A stretch of DNA of 64,000 bases from Lacinutrix sp. (GCF_029238095.1 NZ_JAQWGS010000027.1:124001-188000), one strand, 5' to 3'. Positions 8,320-17,877 are shown, counted from the stretch's first letter. Program-made: numbers and translations. The notes: generated by a model from the letters alone, not told the origin.

Positions 8320-10347
8320 GTGAAACTCCTAAATTTTACAATAATAAAACTAACCGTTTGCTTAGTTATTGGAATTTTGATTGGTTACTTTGTTACAATT
8401 CCATTAACTATTACTTTGTGTGCAATAAGTTTTCTTATACTTCTATTAACACTTATTTATTTTATTTCTAAACAAAAAAGACATAAAACCGTTTGGTTTG
8501 GTATTACTAGTTTTTTAATTATGATTTGCATTGGAGTACTTACTACCTGTATTCATAACGAAAAACTAGACAAAAATAATTATACAAACATTGATACCAA
8601 AAACAAGTTAATCACTTTTAGAATTAGAACGACGCTAAAATCTGGATTGTATAACGACAAATACATTATTAATATTTTAAAAATTGGTGATGCTTCAGTA
8701 TCTGGAAAAGCGTTGCTAAATGTATCAAAAGACAGCCTAAATACTGTATTAAAAGTTGATGCTATCTATGCCACTTCAGAAGGATTCAAACCTATTGTGT
8801 CTACAATTAATCCTTATCAATTTAATTATAGAAGCTATCTCGAAAAACAATATGTTTTTAAACAACTATATGTTAACCCTTCTAGGCTTTTCCGTGTAAG
8901 TGAAAAAAAACACACCATTTATGGTTACGCAGATTGGGTAAGAGAAACTATTAATACAAAACTAAAAGCTAACCATTTTAAACCAGACGTTCTAGCAATT
9001 ATTAATGCTCTAATTTTAGGACAACGTCAAGATCTTAGCAAAGATATTTATGATAGTTACACAGATGCTGGAGCTGTACATATTCTTGCTGTTTCTGGAC
9101 TTCATGTTGCTTTAATTCTATTACTACTTAATTTTGCTTTAAGACCATTAAAACGTTTTAAATATGGACGACAACTTACTGTTATTATTTTAGTGTTATT
9201 AATGTGGTGCTTTGCAATTATTGCTGGCTTATCTGCTTCTGTAACCCGAGCCGTTACTATGTTTAGTATTATAGCAATAGGCATGCATTTAAAACGACCA
9301 ACCAATATTTATAATACTTTGGCTATCTCTATTTTTGTGTTGCTTCTTTTTAAACCGCTTTTCTTATTTGATGTTGGTTTTCAGTTGAGTTATCTAGCTG
9401 TAATTGCAATTGTTGCCATTCAACCTAGGTTAGTAAAACTTTGGAAGCCTAAAAATTTTATTATTGCTAAAGTTTGGGATTATTTTACGGTTGGTATTGC
9501 TGCACAATTTGGTGTTGCACCTATAAGTTTATACTATTTCCATCAATTTCCGGGATTATTTTTTGTCGCTAATGTAATTATCATTCCGTTTTTAGGATTT
9601 ATTTTAGCAACTGGTATTTTTGTGATTATTCTGGCGCTTTGTAACGCACTCCCTAAGTTTTTAGCAGATGCTTTTAGTTTTATTATTTCTAGCATGAACG
9701 ATTTAATGAAATGGTTATCGCTTCAAGAAAGTTTTTTATTTAAGGATATTTCATTTAATGGTTGGCAAGTAATTGCAGCATATATATTTGCAATAGCATT
9801 TGTACAATTAGGCATACAGAAAAACTATAAATGGCTAAAATTTACACTTATTTCTATTTTGCTTTTTCAAGGTGTAAATTTATTTAACAAATATACCAAT
9901 AGCACAAATTCATTAACGGTTTTTCATAAAAGTAGACATACAATTATTGGCGAAAAGACACAAAACAAACTCGATGTGTTTTCAGATTTAGATAGTTTAA
10001 ATCAATTTAGCAATTTAAAAGACTATGTTATTGGAAATAATATTAAAGTAATTAATGGATTTAAGATTCCGTCCTACATTCAAACAAAAAGCCACACTAT
10101 TCTTATTGTAGATAGTCTGGGAGTTTACAATGTAAAAAAGCTTAAACCTCATTATATTATACTAACACAATCTCCAAAAGTAAATTTAAAAAGACTTATA
10201 GATTCTATACAACCAAAACAGATTATTGCAGATGGTAGTAATTACAAATCTTATGTTACGAGATGGAAGGCAACCTGTTTAAAACAAAAAATTCCGTTTC
10301 ACTACACAGGTGAAAAAGGATTCTTTTCTTTAGCTTTAAAAAAATAA
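8320..10347 (+). CDS. comEC: ComEC/Rec2-family DNA uptake channel protein
   Basis: A 675-residue polytopic inner-membrane protein of the ComEC family, which moves single-stranded DNA into the cytoplasm during transformation. The start is GTG at 8320; no in-frame ATG fits better. Two or three N-terminal helices are followed by an OB-like periplasmic domain (DUF4131-like, about 90-190). The competence domain begins at about 220 with ILGQRQDLSKDIYDSYTDAG and AVHILAVSGLHVALI, the strongest family motif. About ten membrane helices follow up to residue 525. The C-terminal 140 residues sit where other ComEC proteins carry a metallo-beta-lactamase-like domain, but the HxHxDH metal site is absent. The stop lies 2 bases from the stop of the convergent thioredoxin-like gene. 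Confidence 0.92.
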   Translation: MKLLNFTIIKLTVCLVIGILIGYFVTIPLTITLCAISFLILLLTLIYFISKQKRHKTVWFGITSFLIMICIGVLTTCIHNEKLDKNNYTNIDTKNKLITFRIRTTLKSGLYNDKYIINILKIGDASVSGKALLNVSKDSLNTVLKVDAIYATSEGFKPIVSTINPYQFNYRSYLEKQYVFKQLYVNPSRLFRVSEKKHTIYGYADWVRETINTKLKANHFKPDVLAIINALILGQRQDLSKDIYDSYTDAGAVHILAVSGLHVALILLLLNFALRPLKRFKYGRQLTVIILVLLMWCFAIIAGLSASVTRAVTMFSIIAIGMHLKRPTNIYNTLAISIFVLLLFKPLFLFDVGFQLSYLAVIAIVAIQPRLVKLWKPKNFIIAKVWDYFTVGIAAQFGVAPISLYYFHQFPGLFFVANVIIIPFLGFILATGIFVIILALCNALPKFLADAFSFIISSMNDLMKWLSLQESFLFKDISFNGWQVIAAYIFAIAFVQLGIQKNYKWLKFTLISILLFQGVNLFNKYTNSTNSLTVFHKSRHTIIGEKTQNKLDVFSDLDSLNQFSNLKDYVIGNNIKVINGFKIPSYIQTKSHTILIVDSLGVYNVKKLKPHYIILTQSPKVNLKRLIDSIQPKQIIADGSNYKSYVTRWKATCLKQKIPFHYTGEKGFFSLALKK

Positions 10348-10349
10348 AC

Positions 10350-10898
10350 TTAGCTTTTAAATTCTGAAATAAATTCTTTTTGATAGGTTTCCCATTCTTC
10401 TTTTGTTTTAACTTCTTTGTATTTATTAGAAGTAAAAAGCTTCAAATAAATTTCTAACTGCTTTGGAAGTAAATACCCAGAAATTGGAGAAATGAGTTTA
10501 AATTCGTCATCAAAAAACACCATTGTTGGATAGGCATTAACACTTAAATATCTAGCAAATTGATGTTTTGCATTGCGTGTGTTTATCTTGTCTGGATTAT
10601 AATCTGGATTTGTAAAGGTATTACCTTCGAATTTCACAGTAGTATTGCCTTCAGCATTAAATTTAATAGCATAAAAGTTGTCATTTATATATTTAGCAAC
10701 ATCTGTATTACCAAAAGTGTTTTTATCTAACATTTTACAAGGACCACACCAATTCGTATAAACATCCATAATTATTTTTTTTGGATTCTTTTTTTGAAGC
10801 TCTACCGCTTCTTCAACTGTAATCCAATTAATCTCTTGTGCAAAGAGTGTAATGCTTACTAAAAGTGTAAGTAATGATAGAAGTATGTGTTTTTTCAT
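10350..10898 (-). CDS. Thioredoxin-like protein, exported (copy B)
   Basis: A 182-residue thioredoxin-fold protein with a Sec signal peptide (to about residue 20, ending LFAQE), so it should act in the periplasm. The redox site is WCGPC with Cys51 and Cys54, in the context VYTNWCGPCKMLD. The conserved cis-Pro is in NAYPTMVFF. A 20-residue insertion between the first helix and the next strand (GNTTVKFEGNTFTNPDYNPD) is shared with the neighbouring paralogue. It is close to the thioredoxin_7/DUF255-like group. It lies 10 bases downstream of that paralogue and is probably co-transcribed. The partner proteins are unknown. Confidence 0.88.
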   Translation of the reverse strand: MKKHILLSLLTLLVSITLFAQEINWITVEEAVELQKKNPKKIIMDVYTNWCGPCKMLDKNTFGNTDVAKYINDNFYAIKFNAEGNTTVKFEGNTFTNPDYNPDKINTRNAKHQFARYLSVNAYPTMVFFDDEFKLISPISGYLLPKQLEIYLKLFTSNKYKEVKTKEEWETYQKEFISEFKS

Positions 10899-10908
10899 TT
10901 TACTAAAT

Positions 10909-11460
10909 TTATAATTCAGAAAATTCTGGTTTAAATGCTCTATAATATTTAAAAAAATCTTCTTGTGTTTTCAAATTCTCATGAATATTATTTTTAAACA
11001 ACTTAAGAAACAGCTCCAATTGTTGCGGTTTTTTATAACCTATTAAAGAGGTTAATAATTCTGCTTCTTCATCTAAAAAAACAATTGTTGGATAAGAACG
11101 AATACTAAAATAATTAGCTAATTGATGTGCAGAGTTTCTTCGGTTTGCTTTAGCTGGATCGTAATTAATATTGGTAAACTTATAATCTTTAAAATTAACA
11201 ACTGTATTACCTTCTGCATTAAATTTTACAGCGTAATAATGTTTGTTTACGTATTCAGCAACATCTTTATTAGCAAATGTATTTCTATCCAGCATTTTAC
11301 ATGGTCCACACCATGCTGTGTACATGTCCATCATTATTTTTTTAGGATTCTTTTTTTGAAGTTCTACAGCTTCTTCAAGTGTAATCCAATTAATTTCTTG
11401 CGCAGGAATTATTACAGTTGCAAAAACAGTAAACAATACCAAAACAATATATTTTTTCAT
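10909..11460 (-). CDS. Thioredoxin-like protein, exported (copy A)
   Basis: A 183-residue paralogue of the adjacent gene with the same layout: signal peptide to about residue 20, INWITLEEAVELQKKNPKKI, WCGPC at Cys51/Cys54, the same insertion (GNTVVNFKDYKFTN) and cis-Pro in RSYPTIVFLD. The N-terminal 60 residues are nearly identical in the two copies, while the C-terminal 40 have drifted, as expected after an old tandem duplication. This is the promoter-proximal copy on the minus strand. The function is probably a periplasmic disulfide reductase or oxidoreductase; the direction of electron flow cannot be told. Confidence 0.88.
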   Translation of the reverse strand: MKKYIVLVLFTVFATVIIPAQEINWITLEEAVELQKKNPKKIMMDMYTAWCGPCKMLDRNTFANKDVAEYVNKHYYAVKFNAEGNTVVNFKDYKFTNINYDPAKANRRNSAHQLANYFSIRSYPTIVFLDEEAELLTSLIGYKKPQQLELFLKLFKNNIHENLKTQEDFFKYYRAFKPEFSEL

Positions 11461-11510
11461 ATTAATATTTGTATTTTATATAGTCTCAATTAGTGTTCCA
11501 AAATTACACT

Positions 11511-11549
11511 AAAACAACAAAACGCCGAAATTAGGCGCTTTGTTGTTTT
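11511..11549 (-). terminator. Intrinsic terminator after the POT transporter gene
   Basis: A hairpin with arms ACAACAAAaCGCC and GGCGcTTTGTTGT (one A/C mismatch) and a 7-base GAAATTA loop. Read on the minus strand it is followed by T-rich sequence. It sits between the end of the POT gene and the start of the thioredoxin-like pair, so it probably separates two transcription units. Confidence 0.7.
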
Positions 11550-11565
11550 TAAAAATTTATTTAAT

Positions 11566-13155
11566 CTATTTAATGCCGTGCATCATTTTTAATAATTTAC
11601 GGTTGAGAATTAACATAATTAATGCAGCTGCAATAGGTATTATTGTAAATATTAAAAAGAAGGTTGATAGACCGTGTTCTTCCATTATTGGATCCATATA
11701 ACTTCCTGTAAAACCACCTAAAAGGTTTGCAAAGAAATTTGCGGTAAACCAAATACCAAACATTAAACTCACGAATTTAACAGGAGCTAATTTACTAACA
11801 TAAGATAAGCCTACTGGAGATACACACAATTCTCCCATAGTATGCAAGAAGTATGCAATTACCAAAAACATTAAACTAACAGATGCTGTTTTTGCGCCAT
11901 CTGGTATACCTGCTGCTCCATAAGCTAATGCTCCAAATCCTATTCCTACTAAAAATAATCCTATAGCAAACTTAACTGGTCCTGATGGATTATATTTACT
12001 TTCCCATACTTTAGAAAATAAAGGTGCAAATAAGATAATGAATAATGAATTAAGAACTGAGAACCAAGATGCTGGAACTTCTGTAGTATCAGATTGAAAC
12101 TCTCTGTATAACATCCAAATAACAATTCCCCAAATAATAACAAAACTTAATCCTAAAATAATATTAGCTAAAGAATATTTGCTATAAGTTTGTTTAAATA
12201 ACATTGCTAAAACCCATGTAATTACTAACATTGGTATAACAGTAATTATAGTATTTATTATTTTAAAAGATGTTGCTGCACTTCCTTCTAGGGCTCTATC
12301 TGTATAATCTGCGGCAAAAATGGTCATAGATCCACCAGCTTGCTCAAATGCCCACCAGAAAAAGACAACAAATAACGACAGAATTCCAATAACTATCATT
12401 CTATCTCTAACTACTTTAGAGTTCTCTACTCCTTTAACAATTTCTTCAATATCCTCTTCTATCTTTTCAACACTGTCTTCAATTACATCTTCAAAATCTC
12501 CTACTTTAACAGGTGTTAAACCTATTTTTCCAAATATTTTTTGAGAGAAATAAAATTGTAACATCCCAAAAAACATAAATATACCAGCAAGACCAAAACC
12601 ATAATGCCAACTTACATTTTCGCCAATATAACCACATAACAATATTCCTAAAAAAGCACCTGCATTAATACCCATATAAAAAATAGTATAACCTGCATCC
12701 TTTTCTTTTCCTTGTGATTTGTATAATTGTCCAACCATTGAAGAAATATTTGGCTTAAACAAACCGTTTCCTACAATTAAAAATGTTAACCCAGCGTAGA
12801 AGAATATCGAGGTTAAACCTTCTAAAGCCATAGAAGCGTGTCCAAGCGTCATAATAAATGCACCTAATATAACCGCTTTTCTATAACCCATAAATTTATC
12901 GGCAATAAAACCACCAATTATTGGCGTTAAATATACGAGTCCTGTGTACCATCCATAAAGAACAAGAGCATCTGCTCTTTCCCATTCCCAACCACCATCT
13001 ATCAATGTTGAGACTAAAAATAATACTAAAAGTGCACGCATTCCATAATAAGAAAAACGTTCCCACATTTCTGTAAAAAACAAAACAAAAAGACCAGATG
13101 GATGGCCTAATACTGTTTTTTGATTGGTTTCTGAACCTCCAAATTTAAATTCCAT
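11566..13155 (-). CDS. POT/PTR-family proton-dependent peptide transporter
   Basis: A 529-residue major-facilitator importer of di- and tripeptides coupled to protons. The N-terminal helix carries the ExxERF motif that binds protons and the peptide N terminus (FTEMWERFSYYGMRALL). The PTR2 signature region FYMGINAGAFLGILLCGYIG is in helix 5. About 14 hydrophobic helices can be counted, with a charged loop near residues 220-245 (EDVIEDSVEKIEEDIEEIV) between the two halves, as in bacterial POTs. It lies 60 bases downstream of a DPP IV-type peptidase that would release its substrates. Family certain, exact peptide range unknown. Confidence 0.95.
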   Translation of the reverse strand: MEFKFGGSETNQKTVLGHPSGLFVLFFTEMWERFSYYGMRALLVLFLVSTLIDGGWEWERADALVLYGWYTGLVYLTPIIGGFIADKFMGYRKAVILGAFIMTLGHASMALEGLTSIFFYAGLTFLIVGNGLFKPNISSMVGQLYKSQGKEKDAGYTIFYMGINAGAFLGILLCGYIGENVSWHYGFGLAGIFMFFGMLQFYFSQKIFGKIGLTPVKVGDFEDVIEDSVEKIEEDIEEIVKGVENSKVVRDRMIVIGILSLFVVFFWWAFEQAGGSMTIFAADYTDRALEGSAATSFKIINTIITVIPMLVITWVLAMLFKQTYSKYSLANIILGLSFVIIWGIVIWMLYREFQSDTTEVPASWFSVLNSLFIILFAPLFSKVWESKYNPSGPVKFAIGLFLVGIGFGALAYGAAGIPDGAKTASVSLMFLVIAYFLHTMGELCVSPVGLSYVSKLAPVKFVSLMFGIWFTANFFANLLGGFTGSYMDPIMEEHGLSTFFLIFTIIPIAAALIMLILNRKLLKMMHGIK

Positions 13156-13214
13156 ATAAATAATTATTAGTTAGTAAAGTTGTTTTATTTTTAAGTTTTG
13201 AACACTATATTTTT

Positions 13215-15410
13215 TTAGTTCTGTACTTGAATTTTATCTCCTAATGTGCGATCTATAAAATTAGTCATTTTTGTATACAAGTGTTTTCTTGTGTTTCCTC
13301 CATAAATACCATGATTTTTATCTGGATAAATCATCCACTCAAACTGTTTATCTGCTTGTATTAATGCTTCAACCATTCGCATTGTGTTTTGCACATGTAC
13401 ATTATCGTCTCCTGTTCCATGAATTAATAAAAAGTCGCCTTTTAATTTGTCTACATGGTTAATTGGTGAATTATCATCATAACCACTAGCATTTTCCTGT
13501 GGTGTTGTCATGTAACGTTCTGTATATATAGAATCGTAAAACCTCCAGCTTGTAACAGGTGCAACTGCTATTGCCATTTTAAAAACATCTCTTCCTTTAA
13601 ATAAGGCGTTACTAGACATAAAACCACCATAACTCCATCCCCAAATTCCTATTCTTGAAGCATCTACATAATTACGTTTTCCTAATAACTTTGCAGCTTC
13701 AATTTGATCTTCAACTTCAAATTTCCCTAATTCTTTTTGGGTTACTTTTTTAAAATCTGCACCTTTAAACCCTGTACCTCTTCCATCTACGCAAGCTATA
13801 ATATATCCTTTTTGAGCTAGCATTTGGTACCAGTAATCGTTTGCATTATTCCATCTATTTGCAACTTGCTGTGAACCTGGTCCAGAGTATTGAAACATAA
13901 ATAATGGATATTCTTTTTTAGCATCAAAATTAGCTGGTTTAATCATCCACATATTTAAATCATTCCCATTTATATTTATTGTACTAAATTCTTTTTTAGA
14001 CATTTTATATTCAGAAACAGTTTTAGTGAGTTCAGAATTTGTTTTAATAGTTTTTAAAACATAACCATTTACAGCATCGTTTAAAGTATATAAAGGTGGT
14101 TGTGTTACACTAGAAAACGTATTAATAAAATATGTGAAATCTGCACTAAAATCTGCATTATTAGTACCTGTTTCTTTTGTTAATCGTTTTTTGTTGGTTC
14201 CAGATAATTTAATGGAATATACATCTCGATTTACAGAACCATTTTCAACAGATTGATAATAAATAGTTTCGGTTTTTTTATTAAAACCATAGTAGTTAGT
14301 AACTTCCCAATTTCCTTTGGTGATTTGATTTATAAGTTTTCCTTTTTTTCCATAATGGTAAATATGGTTGTAACTATCTTTCTCGCTAGTCCAGATAAAA
14401 CTATTATCCTCTAAAAAAGTTAAATTATCTGTTATATCTACATAAGCATTATCTATTTCTTTTAACACTACACTAGTGTTGTTAGTTTTTGAATTGTAAA
14501 AAATTAAGTCTAGTTGATTTTGGTGTCTATTAAGTATTTGCAGGCTTAAAACATCTGGATTATTGGTCCATTGTATTCTTGGAATATATTCAAATTGTGC
14601 TCCAAGCGCTACTTTATTAGTTGAATTTGCTTTAAGATCGTAGACATGAAGCGATACTATGGCATTAGCTTCACCTGCTTTAGGATATTTAAATACAGTT
14701 TGTGTTTGGTATAAGTTTTTTCCATAAACATCCATTGAGAATTCTGGAACTTCTGTTTCATCAAAGCGAATAAAAGCAATTTTATTGCTGTCTGCATTCC
14801 ATTCGAAAGCACGAACAAAAGCAAATTCTTCTTCATAAACCCAATCTGTAATACCATTAATAATTTTGTTTTTTTCACCATCTTTAGTAAACTGTATTGT
14901 TTTACCAGAAGCTATATCTTTTATGTATAAATTATTATTTAATCCGTAAGCTACTTTTTTGCCATCTGGCGAGAATGTTGGCTCTTGAATTTTAGCTTCA
15001 GAAATAGAGGTTAGTGCATTTGTTTTAGTATTAAAAACGAAGTAGTTTGCTAAAGTAGAGCGTCTAAAAATAGACTCTTGATTTGTCGCTAAAAGCACTT
15101 GTGATTCATCATCACTAAAAGTGTAGTCTGTAAAATATTTAATAGCCTCTAAACTGGAAGAATTTACTAAAGTCTTAACCTTCTCTAAGGTTTTGTAATC
15201 ATAGATATCTATAGTTGTAGAACCGCTGGCTCTATCAAAATTTAAAACCGAATACTCTTGACCACTATTCATAGAATGTAAAGCATCTAAGCTTTCGGTT
15301 CTAAAAGTACCATCGTTCCAAATATTGTCTAAGGCAATCTCTTTGTTTTGTGCTGTAATTAAAGTAGTTACTAATAAGCAGAAAAATGCTAAATATTTAG
15401 AAAAAGTCAT
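13215..15410 (-). CDS. Prolyl dipeptidyl peptidase IV-type S9 peptidase
   Basis: A 731-residue exported serine peptidase of family S9B, which removes X-Pro (or X-Ala) dipeptides from peptide N termini. A signal peptide (to about residue 20, LITAQ) is followed by a beta-propeller domain (about 40-480), then the alpha/beta-hydrolase domain. The catalytic triad is Ser593 in GWSYGGFMS, Asp668 in HGTGDDNVH and His700 in YPDKNHGIYGG. The propeller contains DWVYEEEF, the double-Glu motif that binds the free N terminus in DPP IV. Length is typical of bacterial DPP IV. It forms a likely operon with the POT importer downstream and is divergent from HMG-CoA reductase. Confidence 0.95.
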   Translation of the reverse strand: MTFSKYLAFFCLLVTTLITAQNKEIALDNIWNDGTFRTESLDALHSMNSGQEYSVLNFDRASGSTTIDIYDYKTLEKVKTLVNSSSLEAIKYFTDYTFSDDESQVLLATNQESIFRRSTLANYFVFNTKTNALTSISEAKIQEPTFSPDGKKVAYGLNNNLYIKDIASGKTIQFTKDGEKNKIINGITDWVYEEEFAFVRAFEWNADSNKIAFIRFDETEVPEFSMDVYGKNLYQTQTVFKYPKAGEANAIVSLHVYDLKANSTNKVALGAQFEYIPRIQWTNNPDVLSLQILNRHQNQLDLIFYNSKTNNTSVVLKEIDNAYVDITDNLTFLEDNSFIWTSEKDSYNHIYHYGKKGKLINQITKGNWEVTNYYGFNKKTETIYYQSVENGSVNRDVYSIKLSGTNKKRLTKETGTNNADFSADFTYFINTFSSVTQPPLYTLNDAVNGYVLKTIKTNSELTKTVSEYKMSKKEFSTININGNDLNMWMIKPANFDAKKEYPLFMFQYSGPGSQQVANRWNNANDYWYQMLAQKGYIIACVDGRGTGFKGADFKKVTQKELGKFEVEDQIEAAKLLGKRNYVDASRIGIWGWSYGGFMSSNALFKGRDVFKMAIAVAPVTSWRFYDSIYTERYMTTPQENASGYDDNSPINHVDKLKGDFLLIHGTGDDNVHVQNTMRMVEALIQADKQFEWMIYPDKNHGIYGGNTRKHLYTKMTNFIDRTLGDKIQVQN

Positions 15411-15590
15411 TAAGTATATTTTTTTAATAAGATAATGTCAAGTTTACTAAAAAATATGCAAAAAACCGTAATTATTAACAGTTAATTACTGTTTAAAAAA
15501 CATAAAAGACTAGCTGTTTTAATTTCGTTAAAGTAACTCTAGGACAAAACAATAGGTGTTTTGTATCTTCGCACCACAAAATAGCACCAA

Positions 15591-16889
15591 ATGAGCGCAA
15601 CAATTTCTGGTTTTTCAAAACTGTCTAAATCCGAAAAAATAGATTGGATAGTTAGTCACTATCTATCAAATTCAAAATCTGCAAAACAAACTATCACACA
15701 ATATTTTAATGCAGACCAAAAGCTACAACAGCTTCATGATGAGTTTATAGAAAACACAATTACAAATTATTATTTACCTCTTGGTGTGGCTCCAAATTTT
15801 GTAATCAATAATAAAACATACGCCATACCTATGGCTATAGAAGAAAGCTCTGTCGTTGCAGCTGCTAGTAATGCTGCAAAGTTTTGGATGCAACGTGGTG
15901 GCTTTAAGGCCAAAGTGCTTTCAACTACAAAGATTGGACAAGTACATTTTGTGTTTACTGGTAATTTTGAAGACTTAAAACAGTATTTTAATACTATAAA
16001 ATCAAAACTAATTACAGACACAAAACCTATTACTGCAAATATGGAAAAACGTGGTGGTGGTATTATAGATATTGAATTACGAGATAAGACCGAAGACTTA
16101 GAGCATTACTACCAACTCCATGCTACCTTTGAAACATTAGATGCTATGGGAGCAAATTTTATAAATTCTTGTTTAGAACAATTTGCAAAAACGTTTAAAA
16201 CTGAAGCTGACAAATACTTGAGTGCTCCAATAGAAATAGTTATGAGTATTCTCTCTAATTATGTGCCTAACTGTTTGGTTCGTGCCGAAGTCTCTTGTAA
16301 AGTTGAAGATTTAAAAAACAAGACTATTTCTGGAATAGCTTTTGCTGAAAAATTTGTTCGCGCTGTTAATATTGCAGAAATAGAACCATATCGTGCTGTA
16401 ACTCACAACAAAGGTATTATGAATGGTATTGATGCAGTGGTTCTAGCAACAGGAAACGATTTTAGAGCTGTTGAAGCTGGTGTTCATGCTTACGCTGTAA
16501 AAAACGGAAAATACAGCAGTCTTACGCATGCAAAAATAGAAGAAGGTGTGTTTACGTTCTGGATAGAACTACCTTTAGCTCTAGGCACAGTTGGTGGATT
16601 AACAGGATTACACCCATTAGTTAAAGTAGCTCTAGATATTTTAGGAAAACCTTCAGCAAAAGAACTCATGCAAATTGTAGCTGTTGCAGGATTAGCACAG
16701 AATTTTGCTGCTTTAAGATCGTTAACTACAACAGGAATTCAAGAAGGACATATGAAAATGCACTTAATGAATATTCTAAATCAGATTAATGCTACTCATG
16801 AAGAAAAAGAAGAGATTATTCAGCATTTTAAAACCCATACTGTAACACATAGTGCAGTTGTTTCTGAAATTGAAAAACTTAGACAATAA
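15591..16889 (+). CDS. Hydroxymethylglutaryl-CoA reductase, class II
   Basis: A 432-residue HMG-CoA reductase of the bacterial class II type, which interconverts HMG-CoA and mevalonate using NAD(P)H. The N terminus (ISGFSKLSKSEKIDWI) matches the class. The catalytic Glu lies in IEESSVVAAASNAA (residues 83-96). NKGIMNGIDAVVLATGNDFRAVE contributes the catalytic Lys and Asp, and EGHMKMH near the C terminus the His region. No membrane anchor is present, as expected for class II. It overlaps the next kinase gene by one base (TAATG), so the pair is translationally coupled. In Bacteroidota this enzyme probably works in the biosynthetic direction for isoprenoids; direction is inference. Confidence 0.95.
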   Translation: MSATISGFSKLSKSEKIDWIVSHYLSNSKSAKQTITQYFNADQKLQQLHDEFIENTITNYYLPLGVAPNFVINNKTYAIPMAIEESSVVAAASNAAKFWMQRGGFKAKVLSTTKIGQVHFVFTGNFEDLKQYFNTIKSKLITDTKPITANMEKRGGGIIDIELRDKTEDLEHYYQLHATFETLDAMGANFINSCLEQFAKTFKTEADKYLSAPIEIVMSILSNYVPNCLVRAEVSCKVEDLKNKTISGIAFAEKFVRAVNIAEIEPYRAVTHNKGIMNGIDAVVLATGNDFRAVEAGVHAYAVKNGKYSSLTHAKIEEGVFTFWIELPLALGTVGGLTGLHPLVKVALDILGKPSAKELMQIVAVAGLAQNFAALRSLTTTGIQEGHMKMHLMNILNQINATHEEKEEIIQHFKTHTVTHSAVVSEIEKLRQ

Positions 16890-17803
16890 TGCTACGTTTC
16901 TACAGTCACGGAAAATTATTGCTAACAGCAGAATATGTTGTACTTGATGGTGCTAAAGCATTAGCATTACCAACAAAGTACGGACAATCTTTAACCGTTA
17001 AAACTATAGAACCTCTTAAATTAATTTGGAAAAGTATTGATTACAAAGGAGAAGTTTGGTTTGAAGATATATTTGACATCTCTAATACTAAGATTTCTCA
17101 ATTTGTACGAAATAACAATCCAGTTTCAAAAAGATTAATCGAGATATTAAATGCAGCAAAAATTCTTAATCCTGAATTTTTAGATACAAATAATGGCTAT
17201 GAAGTAGTTTCTACCTTAGAATTTCCAAATAATTGGGGATTAGGCTCCTCTTCAACACTTTTAAATAATATAGCACAATGGGCAAAAATAGATGCGTTTA
17301 TACTGTCTAACATAACATTTGGAGGTAGTGGATATGATATTGCTTGTGCCAATAATAACACTGCAATTCTATACTATCTAAAGCATAAAAAACCTAAAGT
17401 TGAATCCGTTTTATTTAATAAAAATTATTTAAATGAATTATTTTTTGTGCATTTAAACAGAAAACAAAACAGTAGAGATTCTATAAAAACCTACCGAAAA
17501 AACAAGAGCAATACTGAAACTATAATTGATAAAATAAATACTATTACTTCTAATTTTTTAAAAACAGAAACTTTAAACGAATTTAACTCACTAATTAACG
17601 AACACGAAACATTAATTGGAGCCATTACTAATCAAACACCAATTAAACAACGCCTATTCAAAGATTTTAAAAACGAAATAAAAAGCCTTGGTGGTTGGAA
17701 TGGTGATTTTATTTTGGCAACAGGTAAAAAAGACTATGTACATTCTTATTTTAAAGAACGTGACTATAACACTATTATAGATTATAAAGACATGATTCTT
17801 TAA
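16889..17803 (+). CDS. GHMP kinase, GYDIA family (mevalonate-pathway-like)
   Basis: A 304-residue small-molecule kinase of the GHMP superfamily. The N-terminal FYSHGKLLLTAEYVVLDGA is the substrate-binding start seen in mevalonate-type kinases. The ATP-binding glycine loop is GLGSSSTLLNN (near residue 117). GGSGYDIACA gives the GYDIA name to this group, which is found mainly in Bacteroidota. The start codon shares a base with the HMG-CoA reductase stop, so mevalonate or a phosphorylated derivative is the likely substrate. Which phosphorylation step it catalyses cannot be read from sequence. A strong terminator follows 21 bases after the stop. Confidence 0.85.
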   Translation: MLRFYSHGKLLLTAEYVVLDGAKALALPTKYGQSLTVKTIEPLKLIWKSIDYKGEVWFEDIFDISNTKISQFVRNNNPVSKRLIEILNAAKILNPEFLDTNNGYEVVSTLEFPNNWGLGSSSTLLNNIAQWAKIDAFILSNITFGGSGYDIACANNNTAILYYLKHKKPKVESVLFNKNYLNELFFVHLNRKQNSRDSIKTYRKNKSNTETIIDKINTITSNFLKTETLNEFNSLINEHETLIGAITNQTPIKQRLFKDFKNEIKSLGGWNGDFILATGKKDYVHSYFKERDYNTIIDYKDMIL

Positions 17804-17824
17804 AATACATATTTGTTTTATTGG

Positions 17825-17861
17825 TATAAAAAAAGCCTCGCAATGCGAGGCTTTTTTTATA
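17825..17861. terminator. Bidirectional intrinsic terminator
   Basis: A perfect inverted repeat with 17-base arms and a 3-base AAT loop: TATA7GCCTCGC, loop, GCGAGGCT7ATA. The GC-rich stem flanked by A7 on one side and T7 on the other works on both strands. It ends the HMG-CoA reductase/GHMP kinase unit on the plus strand and the long envelope operon on the minus strand. Confidence 0.95.
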
Positions 17862-17877
17862 CTAAATGATAGCAATA

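Noticed and set aside
15560-15575. TATCTTCG as a -7 box for the HMG-CoA reductase promoter
   Set aside because: One base differs from TAnnTTTG and no TTTG lies 19-21 bases upstream; too weak to list.
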